This document shows positions 49,904 to 57,975 of a stretch of DNA of 64,000 nucleotides, in pieces. The stretch comes from Actinospica sp035493475 (lineage in GTDB: Bacteria; Actinomycetota; Actinomycetes; Streptomycetales; Catenulisporaceae). Made by a program: the position numbers and the translations under genes. The stretch lies in contig DATJIF010000008.1 in the NCBI GenBank assembly GCA_035493475.1, positions 1 to 64,000 on the forward strand, in the 5' to 3' direction. The notes below the pieces were generated by a model that worked only from the letters and a program-made list of their open reading frames with translations, was not told the origin of the DNA and did not search any database. Within the stretch, counting starts at the first letter, position 1. Each line of letters begins with the position of its first letter.

Positions 49904-50013
49904 CAGCCGTCCGGAACCGCGCCGTGTCAATGAGGTACAGGGGGAATCGCGGCGCGAACAGCCCTCCGACCGCGCCGTGTCAAGGGGGGAATCGCGGCGC
50001 GGTCGGACGGCTG
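49904..50013. repeat. REP-like nested palindrome cluster
   Basis: Two near-identical units, ACCGCGCCGTGTCAA...GAATCGCGGCGCG, lie at 49916-49956 and 49969-50002. Each is itself an inverted repeat (CCGCGCCG/CGGCGCG). The whole block is bounded by CAGCCGTCCG (49904-49913) and its inverted copy CGGACGGCTG (50004-50013). It sits in the 265-bp gap between two divergent genes. It resembles paired REP/BIME elements; the rest of the gap holds no recognisable gene. Confidence 0.6.
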
Positions 50014-50147
50014 CACTGCTGTTCACGCTAGGGCGGCGAGAGCCTGCCCGGAAGGCGCGGTCCGCACGATTTAGGCAATTCTTTGCCGAGTTGCGGCGAA
50101 TGGTGGCGGGCGTGAGTGGAGTGACGGCGCTCGGCTAAGCTGCCCTC

Positions 50148-50762
50148 ATGAGCGCTCAGCCGCCCGTCGCGCGCGACCAGGTGTGGACCGTCCCGAACGC
50201 ACTCAGCGTGCTGCGACTGCTCGGCGTACCGGTCTTCCTCTGGCTCATCCTGCGCCCCGTCTTCCACGGCCCGCACATGGACGGCTGGGCGATTTTGGTC
50301 CTCGTGCTGGCCGGGCTCAGCGACTACCTCGACGGCAAGATCGCCCGCGCGTTCAACCAGACCAGCCGGATCGGCACGCTGCTCGACCCGGCCGCCGACC
50401 GGCTCTACATCCTCGCCACGCTCGTCGGCCTGGCCTGGCGCGACATCATCCCGGTGTGGCTGGTGGTGCTGCTGGTCGGCCGCGACGTGCTGATGGCGAT
50501 CCCGCTCGGCATCCTCAAGCGGCACGGCTACGGCCCGCCGCCGGTGCACTTCATGGGCAAGGCGGCCACCTTCAACCTGCTCTACGCGTTCCCGCTGCTG
50601 CTGCTCGGGGACGGCCACAGCGCGCTGAACGACCTGGCCGGCGCGGTCGGCTGGGCCTTCGCGATCTGGGGCTCGGCGCTCTACTGGCTGGCCGCCGGGC
50701 TCTACGCGGTGCAGGTGCGCCAGGTGCTGCGCGAGGACGCCGCGGCGCCCGCGAACGGCTGA
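50148..50762 (+). CDS. CDP-alcohol phosphatidyltransferase
   Basis: Integral membrane enzyme of 204 aa with about five helices that moves a phosphatidyl group from CDP-diacylglycerol to an alcohol. The family motif DG-x2-AR-x8-G-x3-D-x3-D is complete, from DGKIAR through LLDPAADR (around residues 62-86). Likely products are phosphatidylglycerophosphate, cardiolipin or a phosphatidylinositol phosphate; the sequence does not settle it. ATG at 50148. Confidence 0.9.
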   Translation: MSAQPPVARDQVWTVPNALSVLRLLGVPVFLWLILRPVFHGPHMDGWAILVLVLAGLSDYLDGKIARAFNQTSRIGTLLDPAADRLYILATLVGLAWRDIIPVWLVVLLVGRDVLMAIPLGILKRHGYGPPPVHFMGKAATFNLLYAFPLLLLGDGHSALNDLAGAVGWAFAIWGSALYWLAAGLYAVQVRQVLREDAAAPANG

Positions 50763-50921
50763 GTTCGGCCGCCCGATCACGGGTGTTCACCGCGACGGTT
50801 CGGTTAGGTCCGGGCAATGCGGGCAGGGGGTAAGGCGCGCGGCGTCTGCCCGAGGCGGGGTTACGCCGCGTCCCGAGTCCATGGATTCTTTCCCCGCCGA
50901 ACGACCCTGGGAGTCATACCC

Positions 50922-53417
50922 GTGAAAGCCGTCGTGATGGCCGGAGGCGAAGGCACGCGCCTGCGTCCGATGACCTCCTCGATGCCCAAACCGCTGCTGC
51001 CGGTGGTGAACCGCCCGATCATGGAGCACGTGCTGCGCCTGCTGCGCAAGCACGGCCTGACGGAGACCGTGGTCACCGTGCAGTTCCTCGCCTCCCTGGT
51101 GCGCAACTACTTCGGTGACGGCGAAGAACTCGGCATGCGGTTGCACTACGCCAACGAGGAGGTGCCGCTGGGCACCGCGGGCTCCGTGAAGAACGCCGAG
51201 GAGCAGCTCGCCGACGACACGTTCCTGGTGATCTCCGGCGACGCGCTCACCGACTTCGACCTGACCGAGCTGATCAACTTCCACAAGGAGAAGGGCGCGC
51301 TCGTCACGGTGTGCCTGACCCGGGTTCCCGACCCCGTCGAGTTTGGAATCACCATCATCGACGACGAGGGCCACGTCGAGCGCTTCCTGGAGAAGCCGAC
51401 CTGGGGCCAGGTGTTCTCGGACACCGTGAACACGGGCATCTACGTGATGGAGCCCGAGGTCTTCGACTACGTCCCGGCGAACACGTCGGTCGACTGGTCC
51501 AGCGAGGTCTTCCCGCAGCTGCTCGCCGAGGGCAAGCCGGTGTACGGCTACGTGGCCGAGGGCTACTGGGAGGACGTCGGCACGCACGAGTCGTACGTGA
51601 AGGCACAGGCGGACGTGCTCACCGGCAAGGTGGACACCGAGATCGACGGCTTCGAGACCGCGCCCGGCGTGTTCGTGGCCGAGGGCGCCGAGATCGACCC
51701 GGCCGCGATCCTCAAGGGCCCGTGCTACATCGGCCCGTACTCGAAGATCGAGGCGGGCGTGGAACTGCGCGAGCACACCGTCGTCGGCTCCAACGCGGTC
51801 GTGAAGGCGGGCGCGTTCCTGCACCGCGCCGTCGTGCACGGCAACGTCTACATCGGCCCGCAGGCGAACCTGCGCGGCTGCGTGATCGGCAAGAACACCG
51901 ACGTGATGCGCGCCGCCCGGATCGAGGACGGCGTCGTGGTCGGCGACGAGTGCCTGATCGAGGAGGAGTCGGTCCTCACCGGCGGCGTGCGCGTCTACCC
52001 CTTCAAGACGGTCGAGGCCGGCGCGGTAGTGCACAGCGATGTCATCTGGGAGCAGCGCAGCTCCCGGTCGCTGTTCGGCCCGCGCGGCATCAGCGGAGTC
52101 ATGAACGTCGAGATCACTCCCGAGCTGGCGGTCCGGCTCGCGGGGGCGTACGCGACGACTCTGAAGAAGGGCGACACCGTCACCTGCGCCCGTGACGGCT
52201 CGCGCGCGGCCCGTGCCCTCAAGCGCGCGGTCATCGCCGCACTGGCCTCCAGCGCGCTCAACGTGCGCGACCTCGAGAGCGTGCCGACCCCCGTCGCCCG
52301 GCTGCAGACGGCACACGGCGCGGCGGGCGGCGTCGTCATCCGCACGACCCCCGGCGTGCCCGACTCGGTGGACATCGCCTTCCTCGACTCCACCGGCGCC
52401 GACCTCTCGCCGGGCGCGCAGCGCAAGCTCGACCGCGTCTACTCGCGCGGGGAGTACCGCCGCGCGTTCCCCGGCGAGATCGGCGACCTGAACACGCCCT
52501 CCCGCATCTTCGAGAGCTACACGCAGGAACTGCTCTCCCGCGTCGACATCTCCGGGGTCCCGGAGGCCGCCATCAAGATCGTGGTGGACGTCGGCGGCGG
52601 CGCGGCCGGCCTGGTGCTGCCCTCGCTGCTCGGCCGCATCGGCGTCGAGGCGTACACCGTCAACCTGGGCATCGACGAGGCGCACCCGACCGAGTCGCCC
52701 GGCGAGCGGCACACAGCGCTGCGCAGGCTCGGCGCGCTCGTCGCCTCCTCCGAGGCCGCGTTCGGCGTGCGCTTCGACCCGGTCGGCGAACGGATCTGGC
52801 TGGTCGACGACACCGGCGCCCGCGTCGACGAGGACCGCGCGCTGCTGGTGATACTGGACCTGGTCGCCGCCGAACGGCGCGGCGGGAAGATCGCGCTGCC
52901 GGTCACCACGACCCGGGTGGCCGAACGCGTCGCCGGCTTCCACGGCGTCGGCATCAGCTGGGTGTCGACCGCCCCCGACCAGCTCACGAAGGCCTGCTCC
53001 GAGCGCGAGACCATCTTCGGCGGCGACGCGCGCGGCGGTTTCGTCGTGCCCGAGTTCCACAGCGCGCTGGACGGCATCGCCACCTTCACCCGGCTGCTCG
53101 GCCTGATCTCCCGCACGCATCTGACGCTCTCCCAGATCGACGCGCGTATACCGCACGCGCATGTGCGCCGGATGGACGTGCCCACGCCGTGGGCCGCCAA
53201 GGGGATGGTCATGCGCACGGTCGTGGAGGCCGCGGAGGGCCGCAAGATCGACACCACGGACGGCGTGCGGATCGTCGAGCCGGACGGCCGCTGGACGCTC
53301 GTGCTGCCCGACCCGGCCGAGGCCGTCACCCATCTGTGGGCGGAGGCGCCGGAGCCCGAGGCGGCCGACCAACTGCTCGGCACCTGGGCCGAGGTGGTCG
53401 AACGCCCGGCGGGCTGA
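50922..53417 (+). CDS. Mannose-1-P guanylyltransferase-like protein fused to phosphomannomutase-like domain
   Basis: Fusion of 831 aa. Residues 1-235 are a nucleotidyltransferase (VMAGGEGTRLRPMT, KPLLPVVNRP, ISGDALTDFD). Residues 250-360 form left-handed beta-helix hexapeptide repeats. Residues 380-831 resemble phosphohexomutases. The mutase half lacks the TASHNP phosphoserine loop: at that place the sequence reads VIRTTPGVPDS. It is probably non-catalytic or regulatory. The product would be GDP-mannose or a related sugar nucleotide, feeding Ppm1 and glycan synthesis. GTG at 50922 has GGGAG 8 nt upstream. Confidence 0.87.
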   Translation: MKAVVMAGGEGTRLRPMTSSMPKPLLPVVNRPIMEHVLRLLRKHGLTETVVTVQFLASLVRNYFGDGEELGMRLHYANEEVPLGTAGSVKNAEEQLADDTFLVISGDALTDFDLTELINFHKEKGALVTVCLTRVPDPVEFGITIIDDEGHVERFLEKPTWGQVFSDTVNTGIYVMEPEVFDYVPANTSVDWSSEVFPQLLAEGKPVYGYVAEGYWEDVGTHESYVKAQADVLTGKVDTEIDGFETAPGVFVAEGAEIDPAAILKGPCYIGPYSKIEAGVELREHTVVGSNAVVKAGAFLHRAVVHGNVYIGPQANLRGCVIGKNTDVMRAARIEDGVVVGDECLIEEESVLTGGVRVYPFKTVEAGAVVHSDVIWEQRSSRSLFGPRGISGVMNVEITPELAVRLAGAYATTLKKGDTVTCARDGSRAARALKRAVIAALASSALNVRDLESVPTPVARLQTAHGAAGGVVIRTTPGVPDSVDIAFLDSTGADLSPGAQRKLDRVYSRGEYRRAFPGEIGDLNTPSRIFESYTQELLSRVDISGVPEAAIKIVVDVGGGAAGLVLPSLLGRIGVEAYTVNLGIDEAHPTESPGERHTALRRLGALVASSEAAFGVRFDPVGERIWLVDDTGARVDEDRALLVILDLVAAERRGGKIALPVTTTRVAERVAGFHGVGISWVSTAPDQLTKACSERETIFGGDARGGFVVPEFHSALDGIATFTRLLGLISRTHLTLSQIDARIPHAHVRRMDVPTPWAAKGMVMRTVVEAAEGRKIDTTDGVRIVEPDGRWTLVLPDPAEAVTHLWAEAPEPEAADQLLGTWAEVVERPAG

Positions 53418-53577
53418 GCCGGGGCCGCGGTCGTACGGTGAGTGGCGTGTGGAGCGGTGCGCCGGGGGTCCGATAGGGTCCTGGCGTACCGCCGCTCCGC
53501 CCGCCACAAGCCCCGGCGGCGCGGCCGGTGCGCGCGCGTTGCCGGTGTTTATCGACGAAGAAAGCGATGGAAGAGCC

Positions 53578-53961
53578 GTGACCACGACTCCCGAGGACCT
53601 CAAGTACACGGCCGAGCACGAGTGGGTGCGCGGTACCGGCCCGGTCGTGCGCGTCGGGATCACCGACTTCGCGCAGGACTCGCTCGGCGACATCGTCTTC
53701 GTCACGCTGCCCGAGGCGGGCGCCAAGCTCGAGGCGGGCACCGCGTGCGGCGAGCTCGAGTCCACCAAGTCGGTCAGCGACCTCTACGCCCCGGTCAGCG
53801 GCACCGTCACCGCGGTCAACTCCGAGCTCGACGCCAGCCCCGAGCTGGTCAACTCGGACCCGTACGGCGACGGCTGGATCTTCGAGGTCGAACTGGCCGA
53901 CGGACAGTCCGTGGACGGCCTGCTGGACGCCGCGGCGTACACCGCGAGCACCGCGGGCTGA
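53578..53961 (+). CDS. gcvH: Glycine cleavage system H protein
   Basis: Lipoyl carrier of 127 aa that shuttles the aminomethyl group between the P, T and L proteins. The lipoylation lysine lies in ESTKSVSDLYAP, and HEWVR near residue 15 is characteristic. GTG at 53578 has GGAAG just upstream. It starts the conserved actinobacterial order gcvH-garA-merR-DUF151-merR (Rv1826-Rv1830 in M. tuberculosis). The remaining glycine-cleavage genes are elsewhere. Confidence 0.95.
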   Translation: MTTTPEDLKYTAEHEWVRGTGPVVRVGITDFAQDSLGDIVFVTLPEAGAKLEAGTACGELESTKSVSDLYAPVSGTVTAVNSELDASPELVNSDPYGDGWIFEVELADGQSVDGLLDAAAYTASTAG

Positions 53962-54005
53962 CCGGGCGCGCGGGCCGGCCGGCCGCGGTGAGGCGTTCGT
54001 CACGC

Positions 54006-54030
54006 GCCTGCCGGGAACCTTCCGGCAGGC
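54006..54030 (+). terminator. Hairpin between gcvH and garA
   Basis: GCCTGCCGG (54006-54014) and CCGGCAGGC (54022-54030) form a perfect 9-bp stem around GAACCTT. It lies 44 nt after the gcvH stop and before the garA promoter region, so it may end gcvH transcription. Confidence 0.55.
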
Positions 54031-54186
54031 ACCCGCCGCACCGGCCCGGGCGCTCGCCGGCGGGCTCCGCCGTGTCGGTTGACCGGGCCCGGCGCGTGCC
54101 TCTAGGTTTCGATGCGTTGTCAGCTGAGAACCGAGTATTCAGACGCAAGACATCAACAGTCCCGATAGCGACAGGAGGTCGAATCG

Positions 54187-54693
54187 ATGCCACCGTCGGA
54201 AGGCGCGGCTGACGCCTCGCTGTGCTCCCGCTGCGGGCACTCCAACCTGCCGGGCAGCCGGTTCTGCTCGAACTGCGGCAACCCGCTGCTGGGCGGCCAG
54301 TCGACCGAGGTCACCTCGACGATGGCCTTCGGCGCGCTCGGCCTGACCGAGCCGGCCGACGAGACCGGCGAGGTGCCCGCGTACCAGGAGGAGCCCGGCG
54401 TCGCCGCCCTGGTGGTGCGCCGCGGCCCGAACGCGGGCAGCCGCTTCCCGCTCGACCAGGAGGTCACCACGGCGGGCCGCTCGCCGGACAGCGAGATCTT
54501 CCTGGACGACGTCACGGTCTCCCGGCGGCACGCCGAGGTGACCCGGACGGCGCAGGGCTTCCTGGTGCGCGACGTGGGCTCGCTCAACGGGACCTACGTG
54601 AACCGGGAGCGGATCGACGAGGCGATGCTCACGGACGGCGACGAGGTACAGGTCGGCAAGTACCGCCTCGTCTTCCACGCCGGTCGCGGCTAA
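54187..54693 (+). CDS. garA: GarA/OdhI-type FHA regulator with N-terminal zinc ribbon
   Basis: FHA protein of 168 aa. In mycobacteria GarA inhibits 2-oxoglutarate dehydrogenase and NAD-glutamate dehydrogenase and activates glutamate synthase, until phosphorylated by PknG or PknB. The FHA domain (about 75-160) is intact: AGRSPDSEIFLDD, SRRHAEV and GSLNGTYVN. The N-terminus differs: a ribbon with Cys13, 16, 27 and 30, then EVTST where GarA has ETTS. Val42 replaces the PknG-targeted Thr and Thr43 matches the PknB site. ATG has AGGAGGT 7 nt upstream, the best ribosome site in the cluster. Confidence 0.9.
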   Translation: MPPSEGAADASLCSRCGHSNLPGSRFCSNCGNPLLGGQSTEVTSTMAFGALGLTEPADETGEVPAYQEEPGVAALVVRRGPNAGSRFPLDQEVTTAGRSPDSEIFLDDVTVSRRHAEVTRTAQGFLVRDVGSLNGTYVNRERIDEAMLTDGDEVQVGKYRLVFHAGRG

Positions 54694-54695
54694 CC

Positions 54696-55508
54696 GTGGC
54701 CCCGGCGGGCGGCACGCGGCGAGGCCGGACCCTGACCATCGGGGAGGCCGTCGCCCGGCTGTCCGCCGAGTTCCCCGGGATCCGGCCGGAGACGCTGCGC
54801 GCCCTGGAGCAGCACGGCCTGGTGGTGCCCGAGCGCACGTCCTCGGGTTTCCGCCGGTACACCGAACGCGACCTGGACACGGTGCGCGACGCGCTGGCCG
54901 GCCCCCCGCCGCAGCGCGCCCCCGAACCCCCGCCGCGCGAGCCGGCGAACCCGAACCCGGCCCCTGATACCCGAGTCCCGGTCGGCCGCCTGGCGGCGAG
55001 CGCCGAGGCCCCGCCCGCGCCGCCCGCGCTGCGCCTGGTGCCGTCCGCCCCCGCTGCCCCCGCCGCGTCAACCACCGTGGCGCAGATCCCCGACGAGGAA
55101 CCCGCGTCCGCCGGACTGCCCAACCCCGCGCGGCGCCGGGCCGCCCGCTGGCCGGAACCCGAGTACTTCACCCCCGAACTCGGCGAGGTCGCGCTCGGCC
55201 GCGAAGGTCTGGCGCGGGCGGCCGGGATCGCCGAGGAGTGGCTGGACGAACTCGCCGCGCACGGACTGATCAGCGGCCGCGAACCGGCGTCCGGCGCGGA
55301 CCTGCTCGTCGCCCGGGCGGCCGCCGAGCTGCTGGGCTACGGAATCGAGCCGCGGCACCTGCGTCCGGTGGCCGTCTCCGCCGAACGCGCGGCCGCGCTG
55401 GTCAAGGCCGCGAAGGCCGGATCATCGCGCGCCGCGACCGCGCAGACCGCGGCCGCGCTGGTGCGCCTCGAGGCGGCCCTGCTTCGCGCCGCGCTGCTGG
55501 ACGACTAG
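54696..55508 (+). CDS. ftsR: MerR-type regulator (FtsR/Rv1828-like)
   Basis: Regulator of 270 aa. A MerR HTH (LTIGEAVARLSAEFPGI...LEQHGLVVPERTSSGFRRY) is followed by a Pro/Ala-rich linker (about 70-145) and a helical C-terminal domain. The orthologue in Corynebacterium glutamicum, FtsR, activates ftsZ; the mycobacterial one is Rv1828, also next to garA. GTG at 54696 lies 2 nt after the garA stop. The linker is longer than the HTH, an Ala/Pro expansion usual in high-GC genomes. Confidence 0.82.
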   Translation: MAPAGGTRRGRTLTIGEAVARLSAEFPGIRPETLRALEQHGLVVPERTSSGFRRYTERDLDTVRDALAGPPPQRAPEPPPREPANPNPAPDTRVPVGRLAASAEAPPAPPALRLVPSAPAAPAASTTVAQIPDEEPASAGLPNPARRRAARWPEPEYFTPELGEVALGREGLARAAGIAEEWLDELAAHGLISGREPASGADLLVARAAAELLGYGIEPRHLRPVAVSAERAAALVKAAKAGSSRAATAQTAAALVRLEAALLRAALLDD

Positions 55509-55518
55509 GCTAGGGACC

Positions 55519-55983
55519 GTGAACGAGCTCGATGTCGTAGGAGTGCGCGTCGAACTGCCCTCGAATCTCCCGATCGTGTTGCTGCGGGAGAGCTCCGGGG
55601 AGCGGTACCTGCCGATCTGGGTGGGGCAGTCCGAAGCGCAGGCGATCGCCGCCGCCCTGGAGGGCGCGCAGCCACCGCGTCCGCTCACGCACGACCTGTT
55701 CCGGGACACGCTCAAGGCGCTCGGCCGCAGGCTCACCGCGGTGCACATCACGGCGCTGCGCGGCGGCACGTTCTTCGCCGAGCTGCTCTTCGACGGCGGG
55801 GTGACGGTCTCCTCGCGGTCCTCGGACGGCATCGCCCTGGCGCTGCGCTGCGGAGCCAAGATCTTCGCCGCCGAGCCGGTGCTCGCCGAGGCCGGGATCC
55901 TGCTGCCGGACGACCAGGAGGACGAGGTCGAGCGGTTCCGCGAGTTCCTCGACCAGGTCTCCCCGGAGGACTTCGAGTCCTGA
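55519..55983 (+). CDS. DUF151 bifunctional-nuclease-family protein
   Basis: Small protein of 154 aa homologous to Rv1829. The family fold is visible in LPIWVGQSEAQAIAAALEG and RSSDGIALALRCGAKIF. Plant and archaeal relatives have been called bifunctional nucleases; activity in actinobacteria is not established. GTG at 55519 lies 10 nt after the MerR gene. The C-terminus is acidic (DDQEDEVERFREFLDQ). Confidence 0.92.
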   Translation: MNELDVVGVRVELPSNLPIVLLRESSGERYLPIWVGQSEAQAIAAALEGAQPPRPLTHDLFRDTLKALGRRLTAVHITALRGGTFFAELLFDGGVTVSSRSSDGIALALRCGAKIFAAEPVLAEAGILLPDDQEDEVERFREFLDQVSPEDFES

Positions 55984-56338
55984 CGCGGGAACGCGTGCGC
56001 GGCCGGACGGCGCGGGGTGCCCTCGTCCGTCCATCCGGCTGTCCGCGCGCCCGTCCGCCCGCCCCGTGGCGGAATCCCGCGCGCGGCGGTCGTTGACGGG
56101 GCCCGGGCGGCGTGCGTAGCGTCGTTGCGTTCGCGTGTACCCGTCACCGGTTCGGCCGGTCGGGAGCGCCGGTGGGGATTGGGCGAGCCGCCGACGGGAC
56201 AGGATCAAGCTGAGGTGCGCGCGCAGTCCGGTGGAGGAGCGTGAGCGGGCGCCTCGACGGCCCGCCGGGTGGGAGCGGCGGCCGGGACGGCCCGGAGACG
56301 GGAGCACGGCCGCGGGAGTTGGTGGAGAGGTGGTGGGT
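55984..56338. other. 355-bp intergenic region before second MerR gene
   Basis: No gene is recognisable. The sequence is very GC-rich with CGTCCG-type runs. The in-frame extension of the MerR frame through this region is Arg/Gly/Pro-rich and looks non-coding. A GGAGAGG ribosome site closes it at 56324-56330. Confidence 0.5.
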
Positions 56339-56893
56339 GTGGGTACCCGGAACGACGAGACCGCCGGGCGCGAGCCTGCCCCCGCGGCCCGCGCGGCCTT
56401 CGGCTACCGCGGCACGGTGGCGTGCGCCGCCGCCGGCATCACGTACCGTCAGCTGGACTACTGGGCCCGCACCGGCCTCGTGGGCCCCACCCTGCGCGCC
56501 GGCAGCGGCCCCGGCCTCTACAGCTTCCGCGACGTCGTCATCCTGAAGATCGTCAAGCGCCTCCTCGACGCCGGCGTCTCCCTCCACAACATCCGCGCCG
56601 CCGCCGGACACCTCGGCACCAGAGCCGCCGCCGAACTGTCGGGCATCACCCTCATGAGCGACGGCGCCGCCATCTTCGAGTGCGCATCCCCCACCGAGGT
56701 GATGGAACTGCTGGAAGGCGGCCAAGGCGTCTTCGGCATCTCCGTCGCCGCCGTCTGCACCGAGATCGAGGAAGTCCTGCGCCAACTCCCCGGCGAGGAA
56801 CCCACCTCCGACGAGGTGGAGGTCCCCCGCGCCGTCCTCCCCCCAGGCGTAGTGGACGAACTGGCCGAACGCCGCCGATTTCGCGCGGGGTGA
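56339..56893 (+). CDS. MerR-family regulator (Rv1830-like)
   Basis: Regulator of 184 aa. The HTH (FGYRGTVACAAAGITYRQLDYWARTGLV...LYSFRDVVILKIVKRLLDAG) is followed by a helical dimerisation/effector region with ASPTEVMELLEGGQGVFGISV. The genes order with garA, ftsR and DUF151 matches Rv1827-Rv1830. GTG at 56339 is chosen because GGAGAGG lies 8 nt upstream; GTG 56333 is also in frame. A strong hairpin follows its stop. Confidence 0.87.
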   Translation: MGTRNDETAGREPAPAARAAFGYRGTVACAAAGITYRQLDYWARTGLVGPTLRAGSGPGLYSFRDVVILKIVKRLLDAGVSLHNIRAAAGHLGTRAAAELSGITLMSDGAAIFECASPTEVMELLEGGQGVFGISVAAVCTEIEEVLRQLPGEEPTSDEVEVPRAVLPPGVVDELAERRRFRAG

Positions 56894-56933
56894 GTGACCG
56901 GGCGGCTCGCAGTTCGTGTTCGGCCCTACCTAC

Positions 56934-56974
56934 GCCGCCGACACTCCGCTCGTTCCTCGCTCCGTGTCGGCGGC
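56934..56974 (+). terminator. 11-bp stem hairpin after the MerR gene
   Basis: GCCGCCGACAC (56934-56944) and GTGTCGGCGGC (56964-56974) are exact inverted copies around a 19-nt pyrimidine-rich loop. It follows the MerR stop by 40 nt. The remaining sequence to 57140 is low-complexity with many CTACG steps and no visible gene. Confidence 0.55.
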
Positions 56975-57140
56975 TACGTCCGGGCCGATTACTTACCCCG
57001 CCCACCCGCCCTACTCAACCAGCCTACGGCCCGCTACCTACGCTCCCTCGTACCTCGGTCACTACGTCCGCAGGCCTACGGCGCTGCGCACGGCTCGTGC
57101 GGTGGCTCGCCGTGCGTCGGCGGCTTGCGGGCGGATGTGA

Positions 57141-57858
57141 TCAGTCCGCGCTCTCGCCGTATTCGGCGATCGTCTCGTCGACGATTCGGCTGAGGGCGCG
57201 GGGTTCCGGCAGCATCGCCTTCATCTCGGGGTCGAGCGCGGTGTAGGTCGCGATCCGGGACGCGCACCTTGTCGTCGATGACCGCTGTGTAGAAGCCGAG
57301 TTGGCCGAGGTGCGACGGCTCCGCTGGGGTCGTCTTGAGTTCGATGACGACGTAGCGGCGCAGGTTCAGGTGGTAGAAGAGCAGGTCCGGCTTGAACTCC
57401 TCGCCGCCCACGCGCAGGACGTACTGGCGGCCGACGAATGCGAAACCGACACCGAGTTCCTGCAGGAACGTCACGATGTTGCCGACGAGGGCGTCCTCGA
57501 GTTCGCGTTCGCTGTGGTTGTCGCGGAGGCCGGTGAAGTCGAGGCGGTACGGCTCGGTGAGCAGTTCGCCGACTTGCTCGCTGTCTTCGGGGATCGTGGC
57601 GGGGAAATTGTGCGCGGCCAGTCCCCTGCGTTCGAGGAGCTTGGTCTCGATGGCCTGCTGGCGATCGTCGATGATCTTGCCGATGCGCCAGTACATGGCG
57701 ATCATCTCGGTGTTGGCGGCGCGGTGGGCGCGGACGTGGCCGTGGCGGACCTCGTTCTTGACCTCGGTGAGGATTTCCACGTAGTTGGGCGGGAGGTCTT
57801 CGTCGGTGCCGGTGGGCTGGGTGGGTATCTGGCTGCGTGTGGTGATCTCGTGGGACAT
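57141..57858 (-). pseudogene. Decayed DUF1016/YhcG-type PD-(D/E)XK nuclease gene
   Basis: The N-terminus (NYVEILTEVKNEVR, MIAMYWRIGKIIDDRQ) matches the start of DUF1016 proteins, and from IETKLLERRG onward it matches the region before the nuclease domain. About 100 residues that normally lie between are missing at residues 66-68 (near 57657), apparently an in-frame deletion. The nuclease motif is intact (EFKPDLLFYHLN...VVIELKT). Near 57260 the frame breaks: the expected C-terminus (ATYTALDPEMKAMLPEPR) continues in another frame to a stop at 57141. Relatives are about 340-375 aa. A restriction- or defence-linked nuclease in origin. Confidence 0.7.
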
Positions 57859-57975
57859 GGATGCACTGTGCCAGAAAGCTGATGCGATATTTCGGGCTCA
57901 GGCTCAGGATCCGTGTGAAAGTACCTGAAGGTGTGTCAAAGGGCGTCGCTGCTTCGCCCGCTGGTTCGCCTGCTG

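Noticed and set aside
49904..50013. Repeats considered as a CRISPR array
   Set aside because: Only two units, self-complementary, with no spacers of equal length and no cas genes.
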